Assembly: GCF_009755605.1 (NCBI RefSeq)
Contig: NZ_WPNZ01000013.1
Coordinates: 62,001-126,000 of the forward strand
Source of the DNA: Streptomyces typhae
Lineage (GTDB): Bacteria > Actinomycetota > Actinomycetes > Streptomycetales > Streptomycetaceae
Direction of reading: 5' to 3'
Length of the DNA: 64,000 nt
Part shown: positions 23,548 through 32,373 of the stretch, piece by piece
Layout: every line of letters begins with the position of its first letter
How positions within the stretch are numbered: the stretch's first letter is position 1
Translations under genes and position numbers: made by a program
Notes under the pieces: generated by a model
Seen by the model: only the letters and a program-made list of their open reading frames with translations
Database searches by the model: none
What the model was told of the DNA's origin: nothing

Positions 23548-24846
23548 ATGGGTCAGCAGGAGAAGGTGTCCACGAGCCTCGCGGGTGCCGTCAGCGAGGG
23601 CATCAGCGCCTCGCTCGCCCCGGTCGACGCGCAGCTCGAACGCCGCTACCCCGGAGACCCCGGCACCCGCCAGCCCGTGCACACCGTCTACGTACCCGGT
23701 GAGCAGTTCGCCGCCGACACCCTGCGCAGCTGGGGCGACCGGGCCCTCGCCGCCCTCGACGAGCACGCCCCCGACGCCGCCTCCTTCGCCGCCGTCCTCG
23801 GCCTCGCCGACGAACTCGCCGAGCCCGTGTACGCGCGCGTGCGCGCCAAGCTGGAGCGCGAGCCCGTGGAGGACCTGCGCGTCGACTTCGAGGACGGCTA
23901 CGGCGGGCGCACCGACGCCGACGAGGACGCCCACGCCGCCCGCGCGGCCCGCCTGATCTCCGAGGCGTACGCGAACGGCACGGCCGCCCCGTACATGGGC
24001 ATCCGCATGAAGTGCATGGAGGCGGCGGTGCGCGACCGCGGCATCCGCACCCTCGACGTCTTCCTGTCCGGCCTGATGGACGCGGGCGGCCTGCCCGACG
24101 GGCTCGTCCTCACGCTGCCCAAGGTGACGTACGCCGAGCAGGTCACCGCCATGGTGCGGCTCCTGGAGGAGTTCGAGAGGGCGCGCGGGCTCGCCGCGGG
24201 CCGGATCGGCTTCGAGATCCAGATCGAGACCAGCCAGTCCATCCTGGCCGCCGACGGCACCGCGGCCGTGGCCCGCATGATCGACGCCGCCGAGGGCCGC
24301 GCCACCGGCCTGCACTACGGGACCTTCGACTACAGCGCCTGCCTCGGCGTCTCCGCCGCGTACCAGGCCAGCGACCACCCCGCCGCCGACCACGCCAAGG
24401 CCGTCATGCAGGTCGCCGCCGCGGGCACCGGGGTGCGCGTGTCCGACGGCTCCACGAACGTGCTGCCCGTCGGCTCCACCACCAAGGTCCACGACGCCTG
24501 GCGGCTGCACTACGGCCTGACCCGGCGCGCCCTGGCCCGCGCCTACTACCAGGGCTGGGACATGCACCCCGGCCACATCCCGACCCGGTACGCCGCCGTC
24601 TTCGCCTTCTACCGCGAGGGCTTCGCGCAGGCCGCGGCCCGTCTCGCCGCCTACGCCAACCGGACGGGCGGCGACATCGCGGACGAGCCCGCCACCGCGA
24701 AGGCCCTCGCCGGCTATCTGCTGCGCGGCCTGGACTGCGGCGCCCTCGACACCAACGAGGTCACCCGCCTGACCGGGCTCACCCTCGCCGGCCTCCAGGT
24801 GTACGCGGGCCCGCGGCGCGGCGACCTCACGCCCGGAGGCAAGTGA
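23548..24846 (+). CDS. DUF6986 / HpcH-HpaI aldolase-like enzyme
   Basis: A 432-residue protein started at ATG 23548 with GGAGGG six bases upstream. DLRVDFEDGYGGRTDADED is a metal-binding acidic loop as in citrate-lyase-beta and malate-synthase-like barrels. IGFEIQIETSQSIL carries the second metal Glu. LPVGSTTKVHDAWRLHYGL and YYQGWDMHPGHIPTRYAAV are further core stretches. I recognise it as the actinobacterial DUF6986 family. It probably cleaves or forms a C-C bond on an acyl-CoA or keto acid. It stands alone between a divergent secreted endonuclease-like gene and a kinase gene. Confidence 0.75.
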   Translation: MGQQEKVSTSLAGAVSEGISASLAPVDAQLERRYPGDPGTRQPVHTVYVPGEQFAADTLRSWGDRALAALDEHAPDAASFAAVLGLADELAEPVYARVRAKLEREPVEDLRVDFEDGYGGRTDADEDAHAARAARLISEAYANGTAAPYMGIRMKCMEAAVRDRGIRTLDVFLSGLMDAGGLPDGLVLTLPKVTYAEQVTAMVRLLEEFERARGLAAGRIGFEIQIETSQSILAADGTAAVARMIDAAEGRATGLHYGTFDYSACLGVSAAYQASDHPAADHAKAVMQVAAAGTGVRVSDGSTNVLPVGSTTKVHDAWRLHYGLTRRALARAYYQGWDMHPGHIPTRYAAVFAFYREGFAQAAARLAAYANRTGGDIADEPATAKALAGYLLRGLDCGALDTNEVTRLTGLTLAGLQVYAGPRRGDLTPGGK

Positions 24847-24877
24847 CGGCCTGGCCCCTGGCGGCATATGCCTTGGT

Positions 24878-24905
24878 CCCGAGGTGCGGGCGCCCGCACC
24901 TCGGG
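24878..24905 (+). terminator. 28-bp perfect palindrome after the DUF6986 gene
   Basis: The left half CCCGAGGTGCGGGC (24878-24891) is followed directly by its exact complement GCCCGCACCTCGGG. It lies 32 bases after the stop and 87 bases before the kinase start, and forms a strong hairpin. Confidence 0.7.
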
Positions 24906-24992
24906 CATCCGCTGTCACCGCTGCCCCGTACCCTGTACGCCACAACACGAGCGTGACGGCATCACAGGGTCAGGGACGGGGACGGGGCAGCG

Positions 24993-26882
24993 GTGTCTAC
25001 GGGGGAACAGGGACAGACGGACGGGGTCGGCCGGCTCCTCGCGGGGCGCTACCGCGTCCTCGCGCAACTCGGCCGCGGCGGCATGGGCGTGGTGTGGCGC
25101 GCCGTCGACGAGGTGCTGCACCGCGAGGTCGCGGTCAAGGAACTGCGCACCTACACGGACGCGGAAGGCCCCGAACTGGCCGGCCTGCGCCTGCGGATGC
25201 AGCGCGAGGCCCGTGCCGCGGCCCGGGTGCGCCACCCCGGGGTCGTCGCCGTGCACGACGTGGCGGAGGTCGAAGGGCGGCCGCTGATCGTCATGGAGCT
25301 GGTCGAAGGGCCGTCCCTGGACGACGTGCTGCGCGAACGCGGCACGCTGGACCCGCGCGCGGCCGCGGCCGTCGGCGCCAAGGTCATGGAGGCCCTGGCC
25401 GCCGCCCACCGCGCCGGTGTCCTGCACCGCGACGTGAAGCCCGGCAACATCCTCCTGGAGACCGGTGGCCGCGTCGTCCTCACCGACTTCGGCATCGCCA
25501 CCATGGAGGACCCCGGCGACGGCTCCGCCACCCACCTGACGCGCAGCGGCGAACTCGTCGGCTCCCTGGACTATCTGGCGCCTGAGCGCGCCCAGGGCCA
25601 GGAGCCGGGACCCGCCTCCGACGTGTGGGCGCTCGGCGCGACGCTGTACGCCGCCGTGGAGGGCGCTTCGCCGTTCCGCCGTACGTCGACGTGGTCCACG
25701 CTCACCGCGATCGTGGTCGAGCCGCTGCCCGTACCGCTCCGGGCGGGGCCGCTCATGCCCGTCCTGCGCATGCTCATGGACAAGGATCCGCTGACGCGGC
25801 CGGACGCGGCGGGGGCGCGGCGGCTGCTGGAGCAGGTGGCTTCGGGGGTGGCGGTTTCCTTGCCCGAGGGTGCTGGTGCTGGTGGAGGTGCTGGCGCTAG
25901 TGCTGGTACTGGTACTGGCGAGGACGGTGCCTGGGCCGGGGAGCATGAGCCCACGGCGCGGCATGTGCCGACCGTGCCGCCGCCGGGGTTCGGGCCGCCT
26001 CCTGGTGCGGGGGCACCGGCCGCCGGGATACCGGCCGCCGGGATACCGGCTACCGGGATGCCGGCTACCGGGATGCCGGGCCGGTCCGGGCCGCCGCCCG
26101 GCGGGACCATACCGGTGCTCGCTCCGGAGCCCTCGGGGCGCCGTGCCGCGCGGGCGGCCCGGCCCCGCAGGGGCAGGGCGCTGCTGGCCGCCGCGGCCGT
26201 GGCCGTGGTCCTGGCCGCGACGGGCGTGACCGTGGCGGCGCTGTCCGGCGGCGACGACAAGAAGGACCGGGCGCAGGACGGACAGGAGGCCGGGGGACCC
26301 GGGGGTCCGGCCGAGCCGGGCTCCGACGGGAGCCGGGGCGCGATGGACCCGGCGGACGACTCCGAGCCATCCGGCCTCGGCGACGGGAAGCCGAAGCCCG
26401 CCGAGGACGCCGGGCGCGGGGGCAAGGGCGACGGCGAGCGGGGTGAGGACGGGAAGGGCGACGGCTCGGCGGGCGACCGCGAGGGTTCCGGCAAGGACTC
26501 CTCCAAGGACTCCTCGAAGGACTCGTCCGACAGGCCCGCCACCCGCTCCAAGGACCCGAAGGACCCCGGCAAGGGGGGTTCCGGGGCCGACAGCCAGACG
26601 CCGGTCTGCCACCCGGCGGGCGGCGGCAAGTTCAACTGCTCGGTGTGGCGGACCTCGACGTCGTACACGGCGGCGGGCGCCACGGCGGGCACCCTCAACG
26701 CGGGCACCAACTACTTCTACTGCCAGCAGAACTTGGGCCGCCGCGAGACCCACGGCCAGTGGACGAACGTCTGGTGGGCGAAGACGGACGACGACAGCGG
26801 CAACACGAACGTGTTCGTGAGCGGCGTCTACATCCAGGGCGGCGACAACGACAAACCCCTGCCGGGCCTGCCGGTCTGCTGA
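24993..26882 (+). CDS. Membrane serine/threonine protein kinase
   Basis: A 629-residue PknB-type kinase without PASTA repeats. Residues 20-282 are the kinase: glycine loop LGRGGMGVVW, Lys49 in VAVKEL, HRDVKPGN (145-152) and DFG (165-167). Then comes a Pro/Ala-rich linker with AAGIP/ATGMP repeats (342-362), one transmembrane helix (about 396-418) and an extracellular tail rich in Asp, Lys and Ser. It ends in a compact domain with four Cys (CHPAGG...FNCSVW...YFYCQQ...LPVC). The kinase should be cytoplasmic and the Cys domain outside, probably sensing something at the wall. The start is GTG 24993. Confidence 0.9.
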   Translation: MSTGEQGQTDGVGRLLAGRYRVLAQLGRGGMGVVWRAVDEVLHREVAVKELRTYTDAEGPELAGLRLRMQREARAAARVRHPGVVAVHDVAEVEGRPLIVMELVEGPSLDDVLRERGTLDPRAAAAVGAKVMEALAAAHRAGVLHRDVKPGNILLETGGRVVLTDFGIATMEDPGDGSATHLTRSGELVGSLDYLAPERAQGQEPGPASDVWALGATLYAAVEGASPFRRTSTWSTLTAIVVEPLPVPLRAGPLMPVLRMLMDKDPLTRPDAAGARRLLEQVASGVAVSLPEGAGAGGGAGASAGTGTGEDGAWAGEHEPTARHVPTVPPPGFGPPPGAGAPAAGIPAAGIPATGMPATGMPGRSGPPPGGTIPVLAPEPSGRRAARAARPRRGRALLAAAAVAVVLAATGVTVAALSGGDDKKDRAQDGQEAGGPGGPAEPGSDGSRGAMDPADDSEPSGLGDGKPKPAEDAGRGGKGDGERGEDGKGDGSAGDREGSGKDSSKDSSKDSSDRPATRSKDPKDPGKGGSGADSQTPVCHPAGGGKFNCSVWRTSTSYTAAGATAGTLNAGTNYFYCQQNLGRRETHGQWTNVWWAKTDDDSGNTNVFVSGVYIQGGDNDKPLPGLPVC

Positions 26883-26960
26883 GCCCGCGGGCTCAGCGCC
26901 CCCTCCGAACCCGGATAAATCCGGTTGCGACCGCCACCGCAGGGCGCGGACCCTGGCGCA

Positions 26961-28394
26961 ATGGACGACGCGAGGAAGTACGCGGACGCGGCGGACGCGT
27001 CGACATACGACGGAACGGCCGACGCATCGACATACGACGGAACGGCCGACGCGACGGGCGACGCCACGGTCGACCCGGCAGCCGTCCCTCCGCCCCAACC
27101 GGCAGCTGCCCCCCCGGCCGATCCGGCGAGCGGCGCCACAGCCGAGCCGGTGGCCGCCCCTCCGGCCCGACCGACGGCCGACGCGACGGGCGACGCCACG
27201 GTCGACCCGGCAGCCGTCCCTCCGCCCCAACCGGCAGCTGTCCTCCCGGCCGATCCGGCGAGCGGCGCCACAGCCGAGCCGGTGGCCGCCCCTCCGGCCC
27301 GACCGACGGCCGACGCGACGGGCGACGCGAAGGCCGATGCGGCAGCCGTACTGTCGGCCGGCCCGGCAGCTGGCCCGATAGCCTGCCCGGGAGCCGACCC
27401 GGTAGCCGCCCCGCCAGCCGTCGTCCCCCCGCCCCCACCGACCATCCGCCCCGCGACCCCCGAAGACGCCCCCCAGATCTGCGCCCTGCTCAACGCCGTC
27501 GACCTGGTGGAAGTCGGGCGTGCCGAGACCGATCTGGGCAGTGTCGAGACCGACCTCGTGCACCCCGAGGCCGATCTCGGTCGCAACTCCTGGCTGGCGT
27601 TCCGCGGTGGCAGGCTCGTCTCGTACGGGCTGCTGTGGGACGACTCGGGGGCCGAGCGCATCGACGCCGACCACTACGTCCTGCCCGGCCACCAGGACGC
27701 GGGCGAGCGGCTGCTCGCCGCCATCGAGGGGCGGGCGGCGGAACGCGCGGGGGAGAACGGCGCGGCCCGTGCCGTCGTCCATCTCACCCTCAACAGCCGC
27801 TCCACGCTCGACCGGACGCGGCTCACCGCCCGCGGCTGGCGCACCGTCCGCCGCTACCACGTCCTGACCAGGCCGCTCACGCCCGAAGCCGACCCGGCCC
27901 CCGTCCCGCCGCCCGGACTGACCCTGCGGAGCTGCGAGGCGGAGGCGGACCGGCGCCGCGCGCACGCCCTGGTCGAGGAGACGTTCGCCGCCCACCACGA
28001 CCACCAGCCGCGCGGCTACCGCCAGTTCCTGGACGACCTGGGCGCGGGCATGGACTGGTCGCTCGCCTGGATCGCCGCGCTCGACGGTGCGGGCGACGTG
28101 GCGGTCGTCCTGACCCGCGACGACCGCGAGGCCATGGCCTGGGTCCGCAACCTCGGCGTGCGCGCGTCCGCCCGCGGCAAGGGCGTCGGGGGCCATCTGC
28201 TGCGCCACGCCTGCGCGGTGTACGCGGCGCGGGGCCGTGACACCATCGGCCTCGGCGTCGACACGGAGAACGCGACGGGCGCCCTCGGCCTGTACACCTC
28301 CCACGGCTTCGGTCTGCACTACGCCGCGGACACCTGGGAGGTGACGCTGCCGGTGCTCAGCCCGCGGGCGGCACTTCCCCCGACCCCCGCGTGA
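26961..28394 (+). CDS. Tandem-GNAT acetyltransferase with repetitive N-terminus
   Basis: A 477-residue protein started at ATG 26961. Residues 1-155 are an Ala/Pro/Asp-rich tail encoded by recent DNA repeats. The first GNAT lobe (about 158-300) begins TIRPATPEDAPQICALLNAVD. The second (about 315-465) begins LTLRSCEAEADRRRAHALV and has WVRNLGVRASARGKGVGGHLL, a complete acetyl-CoA loop, and NATGALGLYTSHGF. The two-lobe plan resembles mycothiol synthase and related enzymes, but the first lobe lacks an obvious CoA loop. Acceptor unknown. The 3' end overlaps the convergent LacI gene by 38 bases. Confidence 0.82.
   Translation: MDDARKYADAADASTYDGTADASTYDGTADATGDATVDPAAVPPPQPAAAPPADPASGATAEPVAAPPARPTADATGDATVDPAAVPPPQPAAVLPADPASGATAEPVAAPPARPTADATGDAKADAAAVLSAGPAAGPIACPGADPVAAPPAVVPPPPPTIRPATPEDAPQICALLNAVDLVEVGRAETDLGSVETDLVHPEADLGRNSWLAFRGGRLVSYGLLWDDSGAERIDADHYVLPGHQDAGERLLAAIEGRAAERAGENGAARAVVHLTLNSRSTLDRTRLTARGWRTVRRYHVLTRPLTPEADPAPVPPPGLTLRSCEAEADRRRAHALVEETFAAHHDHQPRGYRQFLDDLGAGMDWSLAWIAALDGAGDVAVVLTRDDREAMAWVRNLGVRASARGKGVGGHLLRHACAVYAARGRDTIGLGVDTENATGALGLYTSHGFGLHYAADTWEVTLPVLSPRAALPPTPA
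26994..27330 (+). repeat. 27-bp and 132-bp in-frame tandem duplications in the GNAT gene
   Basis: A 27-base unit is present twice (26994-27020 and 27021-27047), giving DASTYDGTA twice. A 132-base unit then follows (27042-27173 and 27174-27305) with the start of a third from 27306. The two long copies differ at only about two or three positions, so the duplication is recent. Both periods are multiples of three and keep the frame. Confidence 0.9.
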
Positions 28395-29445
28395 TCAGGC
28401 GCGTGGGCAGCTCGATCAGCTCCGGCGCGTCCGAGGCCCCGTCGAGCTGACGGAACAGCCGCTCCGCCGCCGTCCTGCCCAGCTGCGCCGCGTCCTGCGC
28501 GACCACCGTCACGCCGGGACTCAGCAGGTCGGCGAGCTCGATGTCGTCGAAGCCGACGAGGGCCACCGGACGCGTGCGGGCGGCGATGACGCGTACCACC
28601 GTCACCGTCACGCGGTTGTTGCCCGCGAAGACGGCGGTCACCGGCGACGCCCCCGTCAGCATCGCCTCGGCGGCGTGCCGCACCCGCTCGGGGTCCGTGG
28701 GCCCGAGCGACACCCAGGACTCGTCGACCTCGATCTCCGCGTCCGCCATGGCCGCGCGGTAGCCGCGCAGCCGCTCTATCGCGGTGTGGATGCGCGGCTG
28801 GTCGCCGATGAAGCCGATGCGGCGGTGGCCGTGCGCGATGAGGTGCGCGACACCGTCCCGGGCCCCGCCGAAGCTGTCGGAGAGGACGACGTCGGCGTCG
28901 ATGCGCCCCGGCGGCCGGTCGACGAACACGGTGGCGACCCCGGCGGCGATCTCCGGCTCCAGATAGCGGTGGTCGTCGGCCGCGGGAATGATCACGAGCC
29001 CGTCGACGCGGCGCGCGCACAGCGCGAGCACCAACTCCTGCTCCCGGTCCGGGTCCTCGGCGCTCGAGCCGTTGATGAGCAGCGCCCCGTGCGCGCGGGC
29101 GACCTCCTCGACGGCGCGGCTCAGCGGACCGTAGAACGGGTCCGCCAGATCCTCCAGGACCAGACCGATGCTCGCCGTACGGCCCTTGCGCAGCACCCGC
29201 GCGCTGTCGTTGCGCCGGAAACCGAGCGCCTCGATGGCCTCCTGCACCCGCCGCTCGGTGTCGGGCGTGACGCCGGGCTCGCCGTTCACGACGCGGGAGA
29301 CCGTCTTGAGGCCCACGCCCGCGCGGGCGGCGACGTCCTTCATGGTCGGCCGGTTGCCGTAACGGCGCTTGGCGTCCGCGGTGCCGTCCGTGGAACTCCC
29401 GTCGCTGCGGAGGCGGGAGACGGAGGTGCGGGCGGTCTCTGCCAC
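28357..29445 (-). CDS. LacI-family transcriptional regulator of the sugar module
   Basis: A 362-residue protein started at GTG 29445; the frame is open further upstream. RYGNRPTMKDVAARAGVGLKTVSRVVNGEPG is the LacI HTH plus hinge. The rest is the periplasmic-binding-like sensor (LVLEDLADPFYGPLSRAVEEVAR, VDGLVIIPA, VALVGFDDIELADLL). It is divergent from a ROK kinase followed by an ABC sugar system, which it very probably controls. A GACAACGTTGTC operator candidate lies in the shared region. The inducing sugar is unknown. Confidence 0.88.
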   Translation of the reverse strand: MAETARTSVSRLRSDGSSTDGTADAKRRYGNRPTMKDVAARAGVGLKTVSRVVNGEPGVTPDTERRVQEAIEALGFRRNDSARVLRKGRTASIGLVLEDLADPFYGPLSRAVEEVARAHGALLINGSSAEDPDREQELVLALCARRVDGLVIIPAADDHRYLEPEIAAGVATVFVDRPPGRIDADVVLSDSFGGARDGVAHLIAHGHRRIGFIGDQPRIHTAIERLRGYRAAMADAEIEVDESWVSLGPTDPERVRHAAEAMLTGASPVTAVFAGNNRVTVTVVRVIAARTRPVALVGFDDIELADLLSPGVTVVAQDAAQLGRTAAERLFRQLDGASDAPELIELPTRLITRGSGEVPPAG

Positions 29446-29460
29446 GGTGCGCTGTCCTGT

Positions 29461-29505
29461 CTGTCGTCCAGTGATCTGGCGTCCACTGAGCTGTCGTCCA
29501 CTGCT
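29461..29505. repeat. 15-bp tandem repeat at the 5' end of the LacI gene
   Basis: Three units at 29461-29475, 29476-29490 and 29491-29505 read close to CTGTCGTCCACTGAG. They lie just upstream of the chosen LacI start. In that open frame they would encode a GRQ-containing pentapeptide repeat, so they might be coding if the true start is further out. Confidence 0.7.
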
Positions 29506-29711
29506 GCCGGTCCCGGTGCGCCCGGTGAAGGGCACGGTTCCCGGTCCCGTGCGGGTCTCAGTCTGCGCAACGAAGCGCGGTTCCCGCGAGGAAGTTCCGG
29601 TTTCCACTGTGTACGGAGTACAGATGATGTCCACTATGGCCTGGGCGGGTGTGCGGCCGCGTACGGGGGTCCTTTGCGTGTGCAGGGCATGTGTCGTCGA
29701 GCATAGAGCCT

Positions 29712-29723
29712 GGACAACGTTGT
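29712..29723. promoter_or_regulatory. LacI-type operator in the lacI/ROK divergent region
   Basis: GACAACGTTGTC is a perfect 12-bp palindrome with the central CG typical of LacI-family operators, flanked by TG on the left and AAAA on the right. It lies 124 bases before the ROK kinase and 267 bases before the LacI start chosen here. Confidence 0.6.
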
Positions 29724-29846
29724 CAAAAGCGCGAGAGACTGCTGAACGACCGCACAACGACCGGACACCGGATCGCGTACGGCCCGGTGCGCCAGACTGT
29801 GCACCGCACTCTCCGGCCTGCCCTTTCACCAGGAGATCAGACACTG

Positions 29847-30818
29847 ATGCCCACGGACCTCGTCGCCGCACTCGACATCGGCGGCACCAAGATCGCCGGA
29901 GCCCTGGTGGACGGCCAGGGCCGGATCCTGCTGCGTGCCCAGCGGCCGACGCCCGCGCGTGAGGACGGCGACACCGTGATGCGCGCGGTGGAAGAGGTGA
30001 TCGGCGAGCTGACGGCGGGCGAGCCGTGGGGGCACGTCCGCGCCGTCGGCATCGGCAGCGCCGGTCCCGTGGACGCCGGGGCGGGCACCGTCAGCCCCGT
30101 CAACGTCCCCGGATGGCGGGGCTATCCGCTGGTCGAGCGGGTGCGCGCGGCGGCGGGCGGCCGGCCCGTCGAGTTGGTCGGCGACGGTGTCGCGATGACG
30201 GCGGCCGAGCACTGGCAGGGCGCGGCCCGCGGGCACGACAACGCGCTGTGCATGGTCGTGTCCACTGGCGTCGGCGGCGGCCTGATCCTCGGCGGCTCGC
30301 TGCACCCGGGGCCCACCGGCAACGCGGGCCACATCGGCCACATCAGCGTGGATCTCGACGGTGATCCGTGCCCGTGCGGGGCACGGGGCTGTGTGGAGCG
30401 GATCGCCAGCGGCCCGAACATCGCCCGGCGCGCCGTCGAGGCGGGCTGGCGTCCCGGTCCCGACGGCGACACGTCCGCGGCGGCCGTCGCCCGCGCGGCC
30501 CGCGCGGGCGACCCGGTCGCGGTCGCCTCCTTCGAGCGGGCGGCGCAGGCCCTCGCCGCGGGCATCGCGGCCACGGCGACGCTCGTCGAGATCGACATCG
30601 CGGTGATCGGCGGCGGGGTGGCCCGCGCGGGCGAGACCCTGTTCGCGCCGCTGCGCCGCGCCCTGCGGGACTACGCCACGCTCTCCTTCATCCGCGGCCT
30701 GACCGTGGCCCCGGCCCTGATGGGCACCGACGCGGGCCTGGTGGGCGCGGCGGCGGCAGCGCTGCGCGCGTTCCCCGAGGTGTCGAAGGAGCGGTTGCGC
30801 ACCGCGGTGAACCGCTGA
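29847..30818 (+). CDS. ROK-family sugar kinase
   Basis: A 323-residue protein started at ATG 29847 with AGGAG upstream. ALDIGGTKIAGALVD is the phosphate-1 loop. GNAGHIGHISVDLDGDPCPCGARGCVERIASGP holds the ROK zinc site (the His and three Cys). IDIAVIGGGVA is the C-terminal adenosine motif. There is no HTH, so it is a kinase rather than a repressor. It should phosphorylate the sugar imported by the ABC genes downstream, or its hydrolysis product. The length is typical for glucokinase or N-acylhexosamine kinases. Confidence 0.88.
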   Translation: MPTDLVAALDIGGTKIAGALVDGQGRILLRAQRPTPAREDGDTVMRAVEEVIGELTAGEPWGHVRAVGIGSAGPVDAGAGTVSPVNVPGWRGYPLVERVRAAAGGRPVELVGDGVAMTAAEHWQGAARGHDNALCMVVSTGVGGGLILGGSLHPGPTGNAGHIGHISVDLDGDPCPCGARGCVERIASGPNIARRAVEAGWRPGPDGDTSAAAVARAARAGDPVAVASFERAAQALAAGIAATATLVEIDIAVIGGGVARAGETLFAPLRRALRDYATLSFIRGLTVAPALMGTDAGLVGAAAAALRAFPEVSKERLRTAVNR

Positions 30819-31053
30819 GAGCCGGCTGCGCCCGGCCGCTTCGTGGTGTGCGGGGCGGCGCGGTCGCGGGCCGCTCGGACCCGGGTGCGTGACGGCGGCG
30901 GCGACGGCCGGGCCCCGCCCCGAGCCGGCGGGTCCAGCGCACCACCGCGGGTGGCCCGAGCACTCCTCGGCGGGTTGCGGGGGCCCAGAGGTGACGCGTC
31001 GTTACGCTCCTGCGTACCCGCAGAAGATGCGGCGGCACCCCGAGGAGAGGGAC

Positions 31054-32373
31054 ATGGCGCAGTCGTCGTCCAGTGGTCCGAGGACCCCGCGGACGGGCGC
31101 CGGACATCCGATGTCCCGGCGCGATCTCCTTCGCGGCGCGGCCGTCGGCGCCGGGGCGGTCACGCTGCCCGCGCTGCTCACCGCCTGCGGTGAGCGGCCC
31201 GGCGGTGACAGGAACGACGTCACCGTGGGCTCCAACGCGTCGGACGCCGTGCCGAGGAAGGCGTTCGCTGCGGCGTTCGCCGCGTACGGGAAGCAGAGCG
31301 GCAGCCGCGTCGAGGTCAACACCACCGAGCACAACGAATTCCAGCAGAACGTCACGCGCTATCTTCAGGGTTCGCCGGACGACGTCTTCATGTGGTTCGC
31401 CGGGTACCGCATGCGGTACTTCGCCGAGAAGGGACTGCTGACCGAGATCAGCGACGTCTGGCGGGAGTTCGAGGGCTTCTCGCAGGCGCTGAAGGACCAG
31501 TCGACGCACGACGGCAAGCAGTACTTCGTGCCGTACTACTACTATCCGTGGGCCGTGTTCCACCGGAGGAGCCTCTTCGAGGAGCGGGGATACGAACAGG
31601 CCGGGACCTGGGACCAGTTCATCGCCCTGGCCAGGAGGATGAAGGAGGACGGCACACCGGTCGCCTGCTGCGACAAGGACGGCTGGCCCGCGATGGGCAC
31701 CTTCGACTACATCGATCTGCGCCTCAACGGACACGACTTCCACCGGAGCCTGATGGCGGGCGAGGAGGCGTGGACCGACCGCAGGGTCAGGAAGGTCTTC
31801 GACGTGTGGCGGGAACTCCTGCCGTACTACCAGAAGGGCGCGCTCGGCCGGACCTGGGAAGAGGCCGGGCAGGGCCTGCAGCGGCGCGCGACCGGCATGG
31901 CCGTGCTCGGCATGCCGCACCCCGGCAGCCAGTTCCCGGAGGACGAGCGCGACGACATCGACTTCTTCGCGTTCCCGGAGATCGACCCGCGGTTCGGGCA
32001 GGACGCCGTGGAAGCGCCCGTCGACGGATTCCTCGTCGCAGGGAAGTCCAGGAACGTGCGGGGCGCCAAGGACCTCCTCGCCTGGCTCGGGACCGCGCGG
32101 GCCGAGGACGTCTACCTCAGGGGCGACCCGAACACCGTCGCGGTCAACGACGGCGCCGACATCGCCTCGTACAGCCCGCTGCAGCGCAAGTCCGCCGCCC
32201 TGGTCTCCGGGGCCGCGCACATCTCGCAGTTCCTCGACCGCGACACCCGGCCCGACTTCGCGCAGACCGTCATGATCAGAGCTTTGCAGGACTTCATCGG
32301 CGACCCGGACGACGTCGACGGACTCGTCAACAGGATCGAACGCCAGAAGAAGCACATCTTCTCCGGGTCATGA
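31054..32373 (+). CDS. Sugar ABC transporter substrate-binding lipoprotein
   Basis: A 439-residue protein started at ATG 31054 (GGAGAGG upstream). MSRRDLLRGAAVGAGAVTLP is a Tat signal, and LTAC-G with Cys45 is a lipobox, so it should be a Tat-exported lipoprotein on the outer face of the membrane. The mature part is a type-1 extracellular binding protein (DDVFMWFAGYRMRYFAEKGLL, YFVPYYYYPWAVFHRRSLFEE). The many aromatic residues fit carbohydrate binding. The gene overlaps the next by four bases. Confidence 0.9.
   Translation: MAQSSSSGPRTPRTGAGHPMSRRDLLRGAAVGAGAVTLPALLTACGERPGGDRNDVTVGSNASDAVPRKAFAAAFAAYGKQSGSRVEVNTTEHNEFQQNVTRYLQGSPDDVFMWFAGYRMRYFAEKGLLTEISDVWREFEGFSQALKDQSTHDGKQYFVPYYYYPWAVFHRRSLFEERGYEQAGTWDQFIALARRMKEDGTPVACCDKDGWPAMGTFDYIDLRLNGHDFHRSLMAGEEAWTDRRVRKVFDVWRELLPYYQKGALGRTWEEAGQGLQRRATGMAVLGMPHPGSQFPEDERDDIDFFAFPEIDPRFGQDAVEAPVDGFLVAGKSRNVRGAKDLLAWLGTARAEDVYLRGDPNTVAVNDGADIASYSPLQRKSAALVSGAAHISQFLDRDTRPDFAQTVMIRALQDFIGDPDDVDGLVNRIERQKKHIFSGS

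Noticed and set aside
26065..26370. Small Arg/Pro-rich minus-strand ORF within the kinase linker
   Set aside because: It is an antisense product of Pro/Gly-rich coding repeats with no start signal.
24915..28319. An 1134-codon minus-strand open frame across the kinase and GNAT genes
   Set aside because: High GC keeps the antisense third-position frame open. Its low-complexity Arg/Gly content lacks any domain, and both plus-strand genes are well supported.
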